Notes: generated by a model not told the origin, from the letters alone. DNA of 64,000 nt from Dendrocalamus latiflorus (GCA_017311315.1 CM029609.1:42183166-42247165), one strand, 5' to 3'. Counted from the stretch's first letter, positions 20,610 through 33,477 are shown. Numbers and translations are program-made.

Positions 20610-23274
20610 ATGCCCCGCCGCCTCGCGACGACCTACTCCGGCCGCATCGCCGCCGCCACGCCGTTCCCCTCCGGCCCCTCCCTTACCGTCACTGTCTCCC
20701 CGACCCCTCCCCCTACGCCGCGCGACACCCGCGGCTACCCGCTCCCGCGCCGCCACCTCGTCTGCGCCGCCGCCCGCATCCTCCGCTCCCCCGCCTCCCC
20801 CTCCCCGCTGCTCGACCTCGCCGACTACCTCCGCTCCCTCCGCCTCACCCTCACTGCCTCCGAGGCATCCGAGATCGTCAAGGCCCTCTCCCGCGACCCC
20901 GCCCTCGCGCTCGCCTTCTTCCGCTTCGCTGGCTCCTCTCTCGAGGGCTTCCGCCACGACGCCTTCTCCTACAACCGCATCCTGGCCCTCCTCTTCCGCA
21001 CCAGGGCCGACCCCGCCGAGGCGCTGCGGCTCGTCGCGGAGATGGAGCGGGACGGCGTGGCCGGCAACATCTCCACGGTGAATTTGTTGGTTGGGATGGG
21101 CGGAGGAGGCGTGGAGGTGGCGAGGTGCCTGGAGCTGGCGAAGAAGTGGGGTCTGAGGCTTAATGGGTACACCTACAAGTGCATTGTTCAGGCGCATTTG
21201 AGGAGTAGGGAGGTGCGGAAGGGGTTCGAGGTGTATGAGGAGATGCGGAGGAAGGGGTACAAGCTGGATATTTTTGCGTATAACATGCTGCTCGATGCAC
21301 TTGCCAAGGCTGGAATGGTATGACAATGGGCACACTTCGCATGTATAACAATGGTGTTTGCAGTTTTGTTCTAATCTAGGCATTTTTCTGCAAAATGTAC
21401 TTTCAGTTCTTGGTATGTTTTGGTTTGATTGGTTGACCTAGCATTCTATTCATACCTGCGACATTAGGAAGGAGGATGCTTGATAGATAGAACTGTAATT
21501 CAATGTCATGTTACCCAAAGTACTTCTATGGGATAAAGTTTGTATATACTGTAAACAGTGGGTAAAGGTGACTTTCCAATGCCAGGGATTTGTTGGTGCA
21601 GTAGTACTAGTTGATGTTGTTTAATGAAGAATTGTAACCTTTGCTAAAAAGCTTGTAGTTTTAATTGCAATTACTTGACCTTTTTCACTATGATGGTCAT
21701 GTAAATAACAAAAGGGATGATGGTATGGACTATCGATATAACTATCTCAAGGTGTACATACACAAGCCAAACTGGCATTGATACTAGTCAACTATGTTCC
21801 TCAGTAAACCATCCAAACACTTTGTAGTAGACCCCATTGAAAATTTTTGAATCTACTAACTCAACTGTTTCCTGTTTAGTGGAACATAAACAGGAAATTG
21901 CTTTGTTTGTTTAAATTTTAACCCTCACCATTTGATAAGAAACTTGCCTAGCCTGTCTCGTCCTCCCCTAGATTATAATATTTGACATATAGCACAGTTT
22001 GAAGTGCATATCTCAATAACTTGTGTCATTTCTCAAAACTTTGCAGCTGATCTTTGTTAGTTAAGCAGGTTGACCAAGCTTACCAAGTCTTTGAAGATAT
22101 GAAACGAAAGCACTGTGAGCCAGATGCATACACATATACTATATTAATTAGAATGTCTGGAAAGGCTGGGAAGACCTCTAGATTTCTCTCATTTTTTGAG
22201 GAAATGGTGTCAAAAGGATGTGTTCTTAACCTGATTGCTTATAATACTGTTATTGAGGCTCTTGGTAAGAACAAGATGGTGGACAAGGTAATTTTTGTAC
22301 TCTCCAAAATGATTGAGTGTGACTGCCAGCCCAATCAATTCACATATAGCATTACACTGGATATTTTGGCAACAGAAGGGCAACTACACAGACTAAATGA
22401 GGTTCTAGATATCTGTAGTAGGCATTTAAACAGATCAATTTATTCTTATTTGGTCAAGTCACTCAGCAAATCTGGGCATGTAAGTGAGGCGCATAATGTA
22501 TTCTGTTGTATGTGGAACTCCCATGAAAAAGGAGACAGGGATGCTTTTGTATCAATGCTTGAGGTGTTATGCAATGCAGGAAAAACATTAGAGGCTATTG
22601 ATCTACTACATATGATGCCTGACAAAGGGATTGCTACAGATGTTGGCATGTACAATATGGTCTTTTCAGCTCTGGGAAAACTCAAGCAGGTCTCTTTCAT
22701 AAGCAATCTCTTTGACAAGATGAAAGCTAATGGAGTTGCTCCCGATCTTTTTACCTACAATATTATGATTTCAAGTTATGGCAGAGTTGGATTAGTTGAT
22801 AAGGCGTCCGGACTTTTTGAAGAAATGGAGGCTAGCAGCTGTAAACCCGATGTCATCACCTACAATTCTTTGATAAACTGTCTTGGAAAAAATGGAGATC
22901 TCGATGAAGCCCACATGCTTTTCAAAGAGATGCAAGAGAGGGGATATGATCCTGATGTCTTTACTTACAGCATATTAATTGAGTGCTTTGGGAAATCCAA
23001 TAAGGTTGATATGGCATGCAGCTTATTTGATGAGATGATTGCAGAGGGATGCATCCCCAATATTGTAACTTACAACATTCTACTTGATTGTTTGGAGAGA
23101 CGTGGGAGGACAGCAGAAGCTCGTAAACTTTATGAAACTATGAAGCAACAAGGTTTAACTCCTGACTCGATAACTTACTCAATACTTGAGCGATTGGAAA
23201 GTAGATCTCAACGAACAGTAAGAATACATAAGCCAACTCGGATTACAGGTTGGGTTGTCAGTCCATTAAGATGA
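20610..23274 (+). CDS. ABO5: P-class PPR protein, ABO5/At1g51965-like
   Basis: Two exons, 20610-21317 and 22069-23274, joined in phase 0 (ATG|GTATGA donor, AAGCAG acceptor), encode 637 residues; the Arabidopsis protein is about 650. The start is the ATG in AAAAATGCC. A basic, Ser/Arg/Pro-rich N-terminus fits mitochondrial import, and RGYPLPRRHLVC matches the conserved N-terminal block of At1g51965. From about residue 117 to the end run some 13-14 PPR motifs of about 35 residues, for example DIFAYNMLLDALAKAGM, DLFTYNIMISSYGRVG and NIVTYNILLDCLERRGR. The C-terminus ends GWVVSPLR, as in the family. In Arabidopsis ABO5 is needed for splicing of mitochondrial nad2 intron 3; the same role here is inference. 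There are no E or DYW domains. The first exon is much more GC-rich than the second, a grass gradient. Confidence 0.95.
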
Positions 23275-24452
23275 TGATGGCTTGGTAAATTTGAGGGATC
23301 CACCCTGGTCCATCAGGTTGTGTACCTCCTGTGACGTGGAGCTGGGGACTCTGTATACAATGTTGCAACTTGGCAACTGTATTGCAAATTATCTGTTCAA
23401 TCACTAATGAAAAAATTGGGTGTCTTTTGTTCCTCGGAATGATAAATTAAGGATTGCTCAATCAGGCATACCGTACGGCTACCTATATCTTAATTCTGAA
23501 CAGTTCATGAACCATGGACTAGATAAGGTATTGTGTATAACTACCAAAGCAATATTTGTCCAAGACTCCAAGAGGTATGGAATCCTCATTTCAAGTTCCT
23601 ACAAATATACAGGATTACAGGTTCATGCAGTTACAAGACTTTCCAAATGACAACTGTAATTCATACATCTGTAAGACTGTAACTGAGGCAAGCTTTAAGA
23701 TTCATCATGTCAGAAAGAGATAACTCAGTGTATGAATCTGAGAGGGAAGTACGGCTTCTAACTTTTGAGATTGTTGGAAGAAAGGATGCTTGTCATGGCA
23801 AAGTTCTGGTTGACATTGATGACATCTTCAAAAGAGGTAAGAATTCTACTTTGACATCTTATAAACTGCCTTCAAGATGTGAGGAAGCTATCTTGTAAAT
23901 CTCAGAGATCATATTTGTAGTTACCAGATGACTTGTTTATTGAAAGATTCATCATTATTGAAATTGTTGCTATCCTGCTGTGCCGCTCGATGCAGTCAAT
24001 TTGTTTTCGGACTAAAACCCTGCTGCTTTCTACCCTATTTTTTGAGGATAAATTGTAAAGTATGGATAACATTATATAGCTAAGTGTTTTTGCAGTATTT
24101 GCTGTAACTTCTAATACATGTGCGACACATGTTACTCGAAAAACCATCTACTTGATTATTTGTTAAAGTTGCATGTTGTAGCTATTATTGAGCTGTATTG
24201 CAAAATTGAAACATTTAGGTGGGCGTAGAATTAATAATAGTTATATCTTAGAGGTCCTAACTAATCAGCAGATGTTGCAGAAGGACATTTTTTTTGCTGG
24301 CTATGAAAGCTATTTTGATTTTGGTATTTGGAGCAAGCCTATTAATTGCAGGAACAATTCTCGTGAAAAATTATAATTGTTTGTGCCCTCAATGGTCATT
24401 TTTTTTATGTATTTTACTATTTCGTATGGTCTGACCTCAAGTTGCTGTTATC
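23275..24452. other. 3' flank of PPR gene, intergenic
   Basis: The 3' UTR presumably ends within the first few hundred bases (an AATGAA motif lies near 23407). A 63-codon open frame at 23707-23898 has no recognised relatives and no supporting splice sites. Nothing else is supportable. Confidence 0.35.
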
Positions 24453-24648
24453 AGAATAAGTACAACACTTGTTCAACTATCCAGTATCCTTTAGTCTGAC
24501 ATATGCTGCAGTGTATGTTCTTGTGCCTATTGTCACCACTCAGGTGGCAAAGAATAAGTACAACACTTGTTCAACTATCCAGTATCCTTTAGTCTGACAT
24601 ATGCTGCAGTGTATGTTCTTGTGCCTATTGTCACCACTCAGGTGGCAA
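24453..24648. repeat. Exact 98-bp tandem duplication
   Basis: Bases 24453-24550 are repeated at 24551-24648 with no difference that I can see. The unit is unremarkable AT-rich DNA. Identity of both copies points to a very recent duplication or an assembly artefact. Confidence 0.92.
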
Positions 24649-26712
24649 TTAGGAGGAATGAAACTAGATTCCTTTCCAGGCAATTTCAGCTTGGAAAGAA
24701 AGAGTATTCCAAACAATTACGAACGTCCTAATTCATTGTATTCTTGTATTCTCGCAAGTTGTGACAAGAATTTTCCATTTCAATAGGATAAGATATGGAT
24801 GAATTTTGGTGGATATGATCTGCTGCTGTCAACCTTCGTGGACAACATAATAATATGCTTGCAAATTGTCAGACAATCTGGCATCTTCTCAAGTGTGAAG
24901 ATTTCTTTTTTATTTTATTTTTAACCAATACCTGTTCTGATAAAGTTTACTGTTTACGTAAACAGCAGTAATTTCCAGACCCTGATATTTGCGTCTTTGC
25001 TTTGATAAGTAGGTCTTCATAGGTCTTCATATCTTTTAGTTCAAATCTTTGTTTATTAGTAGTTCAGGACCAATGGTAAACTTTGTTATAGCCTGCCTTC
25101 TCATGATAGGGTTTTTATCATTTTGCACATGTAACAGTTGTGCAATGTAACTTAGTACCAGTTTGAATGTGAACACAACAATAGGTCAGTTGCTTCGAGG
25201 TGAGATCCCTCACTTAAGTTGTTTGGGCATCAAGTTTCTTGGAAACAAATGATAGCCACACATCAGGAATCTTCATTTTCTGTGTAGCAAGCACTTTGCT
25301 ACATTGGTGGTGTAGATTCAATTGAGTTGAGGGCTTCCGTAACACACATGGGCACATGGCTAGATATTGATATCTGTTTAATGAAAATTTTATGGGAGAA
25401 AATGCGGGACCACTAGCATACATATTATATTCTCAGTGGGTGAAGGAAAGAGGTGACTATTCTCTAACTTCAGATACTTCGTTTTGCAAATCATGTATTC
25501 ATTTCCCGTTCTTAGCGGAACTTATGTACCACTTACAGTAGCATTATAGTATATCACTTTACTAGTGTGCAGGCATGTTTCTAGGAGCAAAACCTATGTT
25601 CAGTTGTTTTCCCTGTGCCAGTTCAATCATTACTAATCTGAAAATTTATGCTATATGCAAGGGTTCGGGGATTTTCTCGATCTGCGTGAGAAGATCTTCT
25701 TCTTAATATAAGCCCGGGGGGGCTTCTTACCCCCCGCAGGTCGAGTTTTTAAAATTTATGCTATACCGTTCAGTGGAGTGGTGAGGTTTTGCACCCCCCA
25801 ATTTTTTTACCTATCATTCATTGCTTTATGGGCTAAACAGAGTTAAATAGAGTAAAATCTACTCTTTCCCCTCGATAACATTAGAAACTGAATGATTTGA
25901 TCCTCTTCCTTTTTTGATAATAAAAACAGCATAACAAAAGAAGGGTGGGTGCAGACGTGCAGTTGCCTGGATCACTTACGTAAGAACATTGTGAGGGAAC
26001 ATATGCATATTAGGGGATGTCTTAAAGAACATTCTGAACTTTGTACTAGAAAAGTGAATACATTCAGGAATAGAATGACGTATTGACAGCTTCGATCTTT
26101 TACAATATATAAGCATACAGATTACAGAATATTAATAGATTCTGCATCCACCGCGTTGTTCCAAGTTGATCAACTGCACTTTTTGGTCACATTTCTCTAA
26201 TTTGTGTCCAGCCAAGGGCTTGGGTGGGAGAATACAAGCCATTAGATTTTATTGGATGGCCCAATTTTTGGGGCATGCATCAAAACATGGTGATGGCCAC
26301 GTCTTCAAAAATGTGGGAGTAGCCAGAGCGCTATTCCCACACAAGTTAAATAATCTCTTAATACAAAACTGTCTCTGGTTTTTCTCAATCCAAGGGATTG
26401 AACTAGAATGTTTGAATTATTCTTTTTATATCTTGTTACATTGGCGGTGTAGCTTCAATTGAGTTGAGGGCTTCCGTAACACACATGGCTAAATATTGGT
26501 ATCTGGCTTTGTCAGTCCCCTTGTTTGAATTAAAAGTTGTATAATTGGTTTTGTGAAATCTAGGGCAATACATAGCAATGCCAATCTCAATGAGGATGAG
26601 ATCTGCAGATTTGCCAAAGCTACCACATAACACATCTAGATCTCATCAAGATGTCTTTGATCACAGAAAGAATGTTTCACTAAAAATAATCATGCCCAAG
26701 GAAGTGACTTTT
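24649..26712. other. Intergenic region with dispersed direct repeats
   Basis: A segment of about 75 bp at 25297-25377 recurs at about 26432-26508 (core GAGTTGAGGGCTTCCGTAAC), suggesting a decayed duplicated element. No coding sequence is recognised between 24649 and 26712. Confidence 0.45.
25658..25752 (+). mobile_element. Possible non-LTR (LINE/SINE) 3' tail
   Basis: The stretch ends TTCTTCTTAATATAAGCC, followed by a GC hairpin (CCCGGGGGGG paired with CCCCCCGC) and a short T-run. Several grass LINE/SINE 3' tails have the same layout of TTCTTAATAT, hairpin and terminal run. There is no coding part, and a target duplication was not identified. Confidence 0.35.
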
Positions 26713-26891
26713 GTTTGTCCAGGATCTGGCTCCACCTTTTGGGCTCCAGAAGCTAGCTCCATAAGAATTTGCCCACTTTAAGGCTTCCGGAGCCAGTGCT
26801 TCAGCTTCTTTAGCTCCAGCTCTGAAAATGCTTGGAGCCAAAAGTGTGTGGCCATTCTTCCCAGAAGCTGGGAGCCGGAGCTTGGCCAAAC
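26713..26891. mobile_element. MITE (179 bp)
   Basis: The ends are imperfect inverted repeats: GTTTGTCCAGGATCTGGCTCC at the left (first 20 bases or so) pairs with the reverse complement of the right end, GTTTGGCCAAGCTCCGGCTCC. The interior is rich in AGCTCC/GGAGCC motifs, typical of grass MITEs. No clean target duplication was found. Confidence 0.6.
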
Positions 26892-27029
26892 TAAAGATAG
26901 CTTCAACTAACAGAATATGAAGCAAAGGATAAGGGTTGAGACCAACAACACACCTAGCTAGAATATTGAATGCATGGTGCTCATGTAAGGTTGATGACTG
27001 AAACTGCAGCACAAGCTCACAACTATGAT

Positions 27030-27716
27030 GCACGGACACGGATATATCGACACGACACCGACACGGGAATTCGCCGTTTTCCCAAAAATACCGATACGGT
27101 GACACGGCTATATATATTTAAATAATAAATAAATTATATATATATGTATTATTTTCTATGTTTCCACATGCTTATTAAACTGAAATAATGTAAATTGTAA
27201 ACTTGTAATTTGTAAAGTGTAAGTTCTTCTCTAGCACTAGAATTAGTGGCTTCCATTTTTTTAGAATGATGAAACAAGCAATCAAGCACAAGTTTGCTAA
27301 ATGCCTAAATATATATTGCTGGCTTACTGCAGTCTGCATCTCAACCCTAAATGCTAAAACAGAGAAGCAGGAGCCGGCACGAGCGGCCGATGCGGAGAAG
27401 CGCGAGCGTGCGAGCGCGATGGGAATGAGGCGCTCGGTATCCGGGGCGGGAGGTTAGGGTTAGGGCAACGCCCATGCATGCGTTATGGGCCAGCCTGAGC
27501 CGACCGTGTCCTGGGCCATTCCTGGGCCGGCTGTGTCCAGGCCGTATCTGACTCGTATATTTAGTGTGTCCGACATGTGTCGAGAATTTTAATAATTAAA
27601 ATTAATTCTGAAATTGGCCGATACGTCGCCGACACGTGTCCAAGACGTGTCTGTGTCGTATCCGTATCCGACACAGTGTCGGACACGGATACGGCGGTTT
27701 TGAGGCGTGTCCGTGC
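27030..27716. mobile_element. TIR transposon, non-autonomous (687 bp)
   Basis: The left end GCACGGACACGGATA and the reverse complement of the right end GCACGGACACGCC are inverted repeats, and ACACGG/CCGTGT motifs recur through both sub-terminal regions. The centre is AT-rich on the left and GC-rich on the right, with no transposase frame. The superfamily is uncertain because no target duplication is clear. Confidence 0.6.
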
Positions 27717-27847
27717 TACATAGGCTCACAAAATCGGTAGCAATTCTAAATTGATATGATAGAAATTTTTATGTGGATTAAAGTCAGATCCATGTTATAT
27801 TTGGATTTATCCATCAGTAAAACTGTAAGTTTAATGATTTGGATATA

Positions 27848-28199
27848 GGGTGTGTTTGGTTGAGCTGTGGCTTCTGAAAAAGCTGCTGTGAGCTGTGAGC
27901 TGTGGAAAAGCTGCTGTAGGTTGTGGGCTGTGGAAAAGCTGTAAGCTGTTTGGTTCAAACAAGTATAAAACTTACCTCCTATCTCTATTTTCCTTGAAAC
28001 AACTGTGAAATAGCTCTTTATTTTCACCATTTCAAAAAGCAGAAAGCCAAAAGCCAAAAGCAGGGTCCAAGGTGCTTTCAAAACTGTACTACCCAAAAGT
28101 AGCTGCTTCTAAAAAAGCAGCTTCTGGTTTCCACCCTTTGGTTGGCTTTTGGCTTTTTGGAAGCAAAAGCAGCTCCCAAAAGCTCAACCAAAGGCACCC
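27848..28199. mobile_element. MITE (352 bp) with ATA flanks
   Basis: The left end GGGTGTGTTTGGTTGAGCT and the reverse complement of the right end, GGGTGCCTTTGGTTGAGCT, are terminal inverted repeats. The trinucleotide ATA flanks both sides (27845-27847 and 28200-28202). The interior holds repeated AGCTGTGG/AAAGCAGC motifs. A 3-bp duplication is usual for PIF/Harbinger-type MITEs, although their target is normally TTA/TAA. Confidence 0.75.
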
Positions 28200-28202
28200 A
28201 TA

Positions 28203-29087
28203 ATTTAATCACTCCTCTTTCAAATCATAGATTTTGAATTTTTAACTGCACATTGGAGATTTTGAATTCATTTTGGATTCTGATTTCAAAAGTCAAAAGT
28301 GAAATTACAGATTTGATTTTTCAAACTTTCAAATTTAAATTGTACATTGGTTCTTTTGTACTGTAGAATTTGCATTTTCTTTCTTATGAAAAACTTTGAT
28401 GTAAAACGTTTACATTTTGGTTTTTGTTTTGTTGACACTTGAAACTATTTTAGTTTGTGAATTTTGGTTTTATTTTTTAATTACATAATTTGTGTTCTGA
28501 TGTAATTTAATTTTGATACTTTTTGTTAAGATTGTTTTCAATCACATCAAATTTAAATTTGTTATAAAGTTTAAAATCTTCATATTTTGGTTATTTTGAA
28601 ATTCAAAGTTGGAATCTATCATCCGACACTGTTATATTGAAAAATTTTAAATTTTTTTATAAATAGACTGTTGATGATGACAGTTGACAGAACATGCTTC
28701 CTGTCAGTGATGACAATTGACAGAACTATGCTGCTAGGGACTTGCTGCCAGTTATTTTGAACTTATGGAATTTACCTTTGCAATTTAATAGCATATTCCG
28801 CTAGAATTCTCCTCTCAATTCCTTGTGGTCCAATATTCCACTGGAATTCCCCTCTCAATTCCTTGTGATCCATTGAGAAGGCTAAGATGGCATGTTCTCC
28901 CTCTTAACAAGGTTATTTACTGGTTCAAATGGGATAGAGAAATCTGAGATGCCTTTTCTCCTTTTTGAAACAACACTAGAGGAGAGCCCCACTGATTCTA
29001 ATTTCCCATTTCTATTTTAGACGCATAGGCATAAGCCTCTTAGGATTGCCATCTGTCTAGACTTCAAGTCTCTGAGTGATAAAAACA
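28203..29087. other. AT-rich intergenic region upstream of the Nudix gene
   Basis: Mostly AT-rich. Two near-copies of CTCTCAATTCCTTGTG lie about 39 bp apart (about 28813 and 28852). The promoter of the Nudix gene must lie in its right part, but no convincing TATA box was fixed. Confidence 0.3.
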
Positions 29088-31421
29088 ATGGCATTTGTTG
29101 TGCCCTCCTTCTCATATTCGAGGTGCCATCTTTCTTTGCCTCATCCAAGGATTTCAAAAGCAGACCAAGTTTATTTTGGCAGGCCAGTAGCAGGTGAGTC
29201 AGAGGTGACTATACGCCAATTCTGTACTCAACCTTCTGCTAGAAAAAATAACATGTGCTGTCTAGAAAAGATGCAATCTGTTGTTAGAGAAAGTAGAAGT
29301 AGTGATCAGTTTTCTGATGCTTTCCATGCACAACATGTTGATTACTTGCTAATGGATAGAACACTAGTTTGATTTCTACTTGTATGTTGTTTGTTTTGAG
29401 TAGCAAACTAGTGTCTTGACAATTTGATCATCTCCTTCAATGTTGTATATGAGTTTTTTTTTTCTGTGCAATGTTTTGCAGCAACTCACATAGTTTTGGA
29501 TACGTCATGATGAATTGTTTTCAGACTTTGATGGTTTTATCTTACAATACTGTACTTTTGCAGCTTCAGTATTCAGACAGCAATCATCAATATTTGGAGC
29601 TGGCAAGATATTGAGCAAGGGAATTAATTTTGCTATTCCTGATACACCATTGCTTGGGACTATTGATGTGCTGGATGCCTTTGAAGATGAATACGGTGGA
29701 GTTGTAGTCAACCCTACTTTTTTACCAAAAACATCGAATGCATTTGCTGCATCACTCCAGTTCTCACTGTCTTATTGGAGTCAGCAGGTAATACACGCAT
29801 ACATCACTAAAAACTGGTTATTGGATATACAAGGAGACTGATGAGTTTCAAACTGCAGGGAAAAAGAGGGGTCTGGTTGAAGATACTGGAAGATCAAGCT
29901 GATCTAGTTCCGATTGCAATAAAGGCAAGCTGACCCTATGACTACAGTTACTGACCTTAGTTTAGCATCAGGCATTTCTGAAAGAGCGTAATATTCCATA
30001 AACTGAAGGGTGACTACTGTATGCCACAGTTCCTGGAAAGAGACAGAGAAAACCCTTTCTATGGCAATGCTTCCAGTTTCTTTCTTTCTTTTGTTTAAGA
30101 ATGATACCTGTAATTGTGTACATTTGATATTTGAAGCTGATGTGTGCTGTGTGGATTCATCAATTCAAAATCTTCTAGATTTTGTAAGTTAAACTTCTGG
30201 AATTTGAGCCAGTACAATTAACCTTAGTTTGATTTGTGTCACCTTTCTTGTAGGCGGGGTTTATTTATCATCATGCAGAACCAGGGTATGTGATGTTAAC
30301 TTTCTGGCTTCCAGATGGACCTTCTGCTTTGCCCTCCACCTCGTTGCATCAAATTGGTGTTGGAGCATTTGTCATGAACGAAAAAAGAGAGGTTATGATA
30401 AATTCTGGGTTGTACTTTCTTGCCTAGAAGTATTACTTTTGAATAAAAAAGTAGCTTTCTTGAACTGCTTATGTAATTGTGTTTGTGCCTTATGCCTTTT
30501 CTTATTCAGGTGCTTGTCGTAAAAGAAAGAAAATGCCCATCACACTGTTCAGGAATCTGGAAGATCCCTACTGGTTTTATCGATAAGGTACCGAGCACAG
30601 AGCAGAAACTTCCTAGTAAAATAAATGACTGATAAGTGATAAGGCAACAACTGAGTTGGATTGTTAGCAAGCTGCATTTTATCAAAGCTATTTTACTTGG
30701 CTTTACGGTTTTTTTTTCTGCTATTCAGTTTGAAGATTTATTCTCTGGAGCTGTAAGAGAAGTCAGAGAAGAAACTGGGGTAATTGCACTGTTTTCCCTC
30801 AAATTGTTACTTGTTTTACTTCAGCATTATGCTATGTAGCATGAATCGTTTTGACATTTCCCTTGCCACTGCACCGTACTTTTCAGATAGAAAGTTCTTT
30901 CCTGGATGTGGTTGCTTTCAGGTATATCAAATACAATTCGATAAGTTTATTTGAACCTCTACTGCTGAGTGTTCCTTGATGGAAAGGTTTTCTAATTGTG
31001 TTCCCTCTGCTCATACAGGCATGCTCATCAAGTCACGTTTGATAAGTCAGATATACTCTTTATATGCACACTCAAGCCATTGTCATTTGACATCTCAGTT
31101 GATGAGTCAGAGATTGAAGCAGCAAGGGTACTCTCTTGTCATAATTCAGATACATTCCAGTTTGAATAAGATGGCTAACGTTAGCTCTCACTAATGATCT
31201 CTTTGGGCTTTAACTTTTGGCAGTGGATGCCGGTTGACAAATTTATCAACCAACCATTCCATCAAGAGGATCAAATGTGCAAGACCATAATTGACATATG
31301 CATATCTAGATATCAGAAGTGCTACACAGGATTTGCTGCTTGTCAGGTGATGTCGAAGCTCGATAACAGGGTTGCTTATCTCTACTTTGGGGATACTGGG
31401 GAAGCAACCGGGCGTCCCTGA
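29088..31421 (+). CDS. Nudix hydrolase (plant NUDT8-like group)
   Basis: Nine exons keep one frame and give 334 residues: 29088-29193, 29564-29787, 29859-29924, 30254-30391, 30510-30587, 30729-30779, 30887-30921, 31019-31127 and 31224-31421. Exon 3 ends at a GC donor (AAG|GCAAGC); the others use GT. The N-terminus looks like a plastid transit peptide. The pre-Nudix domain shows LDAFEDEYGGVVVN and SLSYWSQQGKRGVWLKI, as in Arabidopsis NUDT2/5/6/7/8/10. The Nudix box at residues 200-222 fits G-x5-E-x7-R-E-U-x-E-E-x-G-U exactly (E206, R214, E215, E218, E219), so the Mg-binding glutamates are present. Relatives cleave ADP-ribose, NADH or similar substrates; the substrate here cannot be read from sequence. 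Ends GEATGRP. Confidence 0.94.
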
Positions 31422-32390
31422 GACAAATTGGTATAACTTTGACTAATTTGCAACAAGCGCAATCTGTAAAATCATTGCCATCATGGAGTTCTGCAGGCTG
31501 TCAGCTGTTTTGATTGTTTCTACCCTACATATGCAGAGCTAGCAATTGGCTCTATATGAATTAGAAAACATTGCATATACCGGTCTTTTACCTGGGCAAT
31601 AACAATGATGGATGGTCTTCCGATCAATTAATGTTCATGTACAAAGCTAGAGGTTTTATTATATGGAGCTCCGAGTACGTGTTCTTTCTTTGAACAGGCA
31701 GGTCGCATCCCAGTTATGTCGCTACCATCCTGACTGTGTTGTGGGTCATAATAACTATGTTGTGTTCGAAGTTTGAACTTGGAAGTGATAATCAGCTAAT
31801 GAACGAAATGTTGTGTTTTGTGCTCATGAATCTACATATACTATATTGCTTCTAAGATGTGTTCCAAACTTCAAATCTTGAACCAAGAAAAAGTACAATT
31901 TTAAAATGCAACACGAAAAGACCGGCCGGTCTTTTGCCTGGAAATCGGCCGAAACGCGAATCATGCACTGGACTTGCCTGACAAGTGACAATAACTTGCC
32001 AGATTGCTTTCCAATTTGGTCATCACTATTTTTTTTGGAGACCTTGTATCAAGTATAGGAGGAGATTAGCTAGCCAAATAGTGATGACTTGCCAGCCTGC
32101 TCTTAATATGGGCATGTTGTTTTTGGCTTAAGTTTGTGGCTTTTGGCTGTGGTTTGTGATTTTTGGGCTATTCGTGCGAGAGATTACAGAGTAATTGAAA
32201 TTTACGTGTGGTTTTTACCGATATAAATGAAATTGGTATAGTATGAACTATGAACTATAATTAATTAAGACATTCTATTTAAAAGCTAATTACTATAGAA
32301 AAACTAAAAACTAAAGTTAAAAACTGAAAAAGAACCGGCCATATTCTCGGACCGAAGAGCACCAGGTGTTGCATCGATCGGGTTGTCTGC
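31422..32390. other. 3' flank of Nudix gene, no further gene seen
   Basis: The 3' UTR should lie in the first few hundred bases. About 32100-32345 carries TTTGGCT/GTGGCTTTTGGC motifs like those of the MITEs at 27.8 and 35.7 kb, so a decayed MITE is likely. There is no coding support. Confidence 0.35.
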
Positions 32391-33027
32391 ATGGAGGAGT
32401 ACACGAAGCGCGTTGCGCTGCTGCTTCTCGGATGCTTGCTATTCATGCGCAATGTAAGCGGTTAGGCATGGACAAACAGAAGATTAATGCGCCGACGGGA
32501 CTATGCGTCAAAAGATCGGACTGGTTCTGCGAAGAGCTGGGATGTGCTATCAGTCGATGGACGAAGGCAGGGCGCACTGCCCATCCCCTCCTCCCTCCTG
32601 CCTTGCCATAAAACTGAACTATTATCAGTCGGAAGGATGTAATAGTAAGAGGAAATCCACATGCCATCCGTTTTCATATTTCATTCACTCCATGCCGTCG
32701 CCGTCCACCCACCGCCTATTTGCACCTGCTAAGGGTCTATTTGTTACGTAGGAATTTCACAGGAATCATTTTTTGTAGGAACAAAAAAAAAAAAGTTTTC
32801 CCACGTTTCCAAACGAGACCTAGGCCAAGCCGGCATGCTAATTTTTCTGAAAATGGCCGTACCCATAGTAAGAGGCTAGCTGATGCGGCCCAAATCACTA
32901 ACTTAAGTGATTCTTGTTTTTCTTTGTGTTTTGATCAGGATGTAGCACATGAGGTGCATGCATGCATATGCCGAAACCCAAGAGTGCCGCCTATCTACCT
33001 GTTCAAATCTGTGTGAACTACACCTGA
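32391..33027 (+). CDS. Doubtful small secreted-peptide-like gene
   Basis: The ATG at 32391 opens a short frame with a basic start and a hydrophobic run (KRVALLLLGCLLFMRN) like a signal peptide, ending at a plausible donor (AAT|GTAAGC). A good acceptor (GATCAG) at about 32938 could join it in phase 0 to an exon that encodes DVAHEVHACICRN and stops at 33017. The peptide would be only about 46 residues, and no family is recognised. Both splice sites are guesses, so this may be chance. Confidence 0.2.
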
Positions 33028-33472
33028 TAGCCGGCCGGACTGCTTTTCTACAGGGCAAGGTATACCTGCTTCTTCTTGGAACACCTGCACTTAGCTTGGT
33101 AATTATCTTATGCCTTTCTCCATTGTTAATCTCATCCTAATCACCTTGTGCTGCTTCTGTGCAGGTGACAACACCTCTGCTGTTCGCACTGATCCCAGCA
33201 GTGATCCATGTTGTTGTTGTTGTTTTGCGTCGGTTTTCTGCCCACAGTAATAAGGTGGAGGTACATTGCCAGACCATTTGAGTGGACCTATCCACCACAT
33301 TGTTTTACCATGAAAATTTTTGCCCATCAATCCCATCAATTGATAGCGGCAAGAGTATATTTGATAGGCCAAGGCTCACATGAATTCATGACAAATTGGA
33401 AGATTGGCATAGTGAGTTTAGTTGCTCTCTGACCCCCAACTTGATGGTTTCCTTTTTATGCATGCAGAATAA

Positions 33473-33477
33473 AAGAT
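33473..33477. repeat. Target site duplication of gag-only element, left
   Basis: AAGAT precedes the TGTCAGCC end and is repeated at 35542-35546 directly after the other end. Confidence 0.75.

Noticed and set aside
20460..21383. 307-codon open frame on the minus strand
   Set aside because: It is the antisense shadow of the GC-rich first PPR exon, with Gly/Glu/Ala-rich composition and no domain.
23707..23898. Small gene downstream of the PPR gene
   Set aside because: No family, no splice support and no promoter; the 63-codon frame is within chance expectation.
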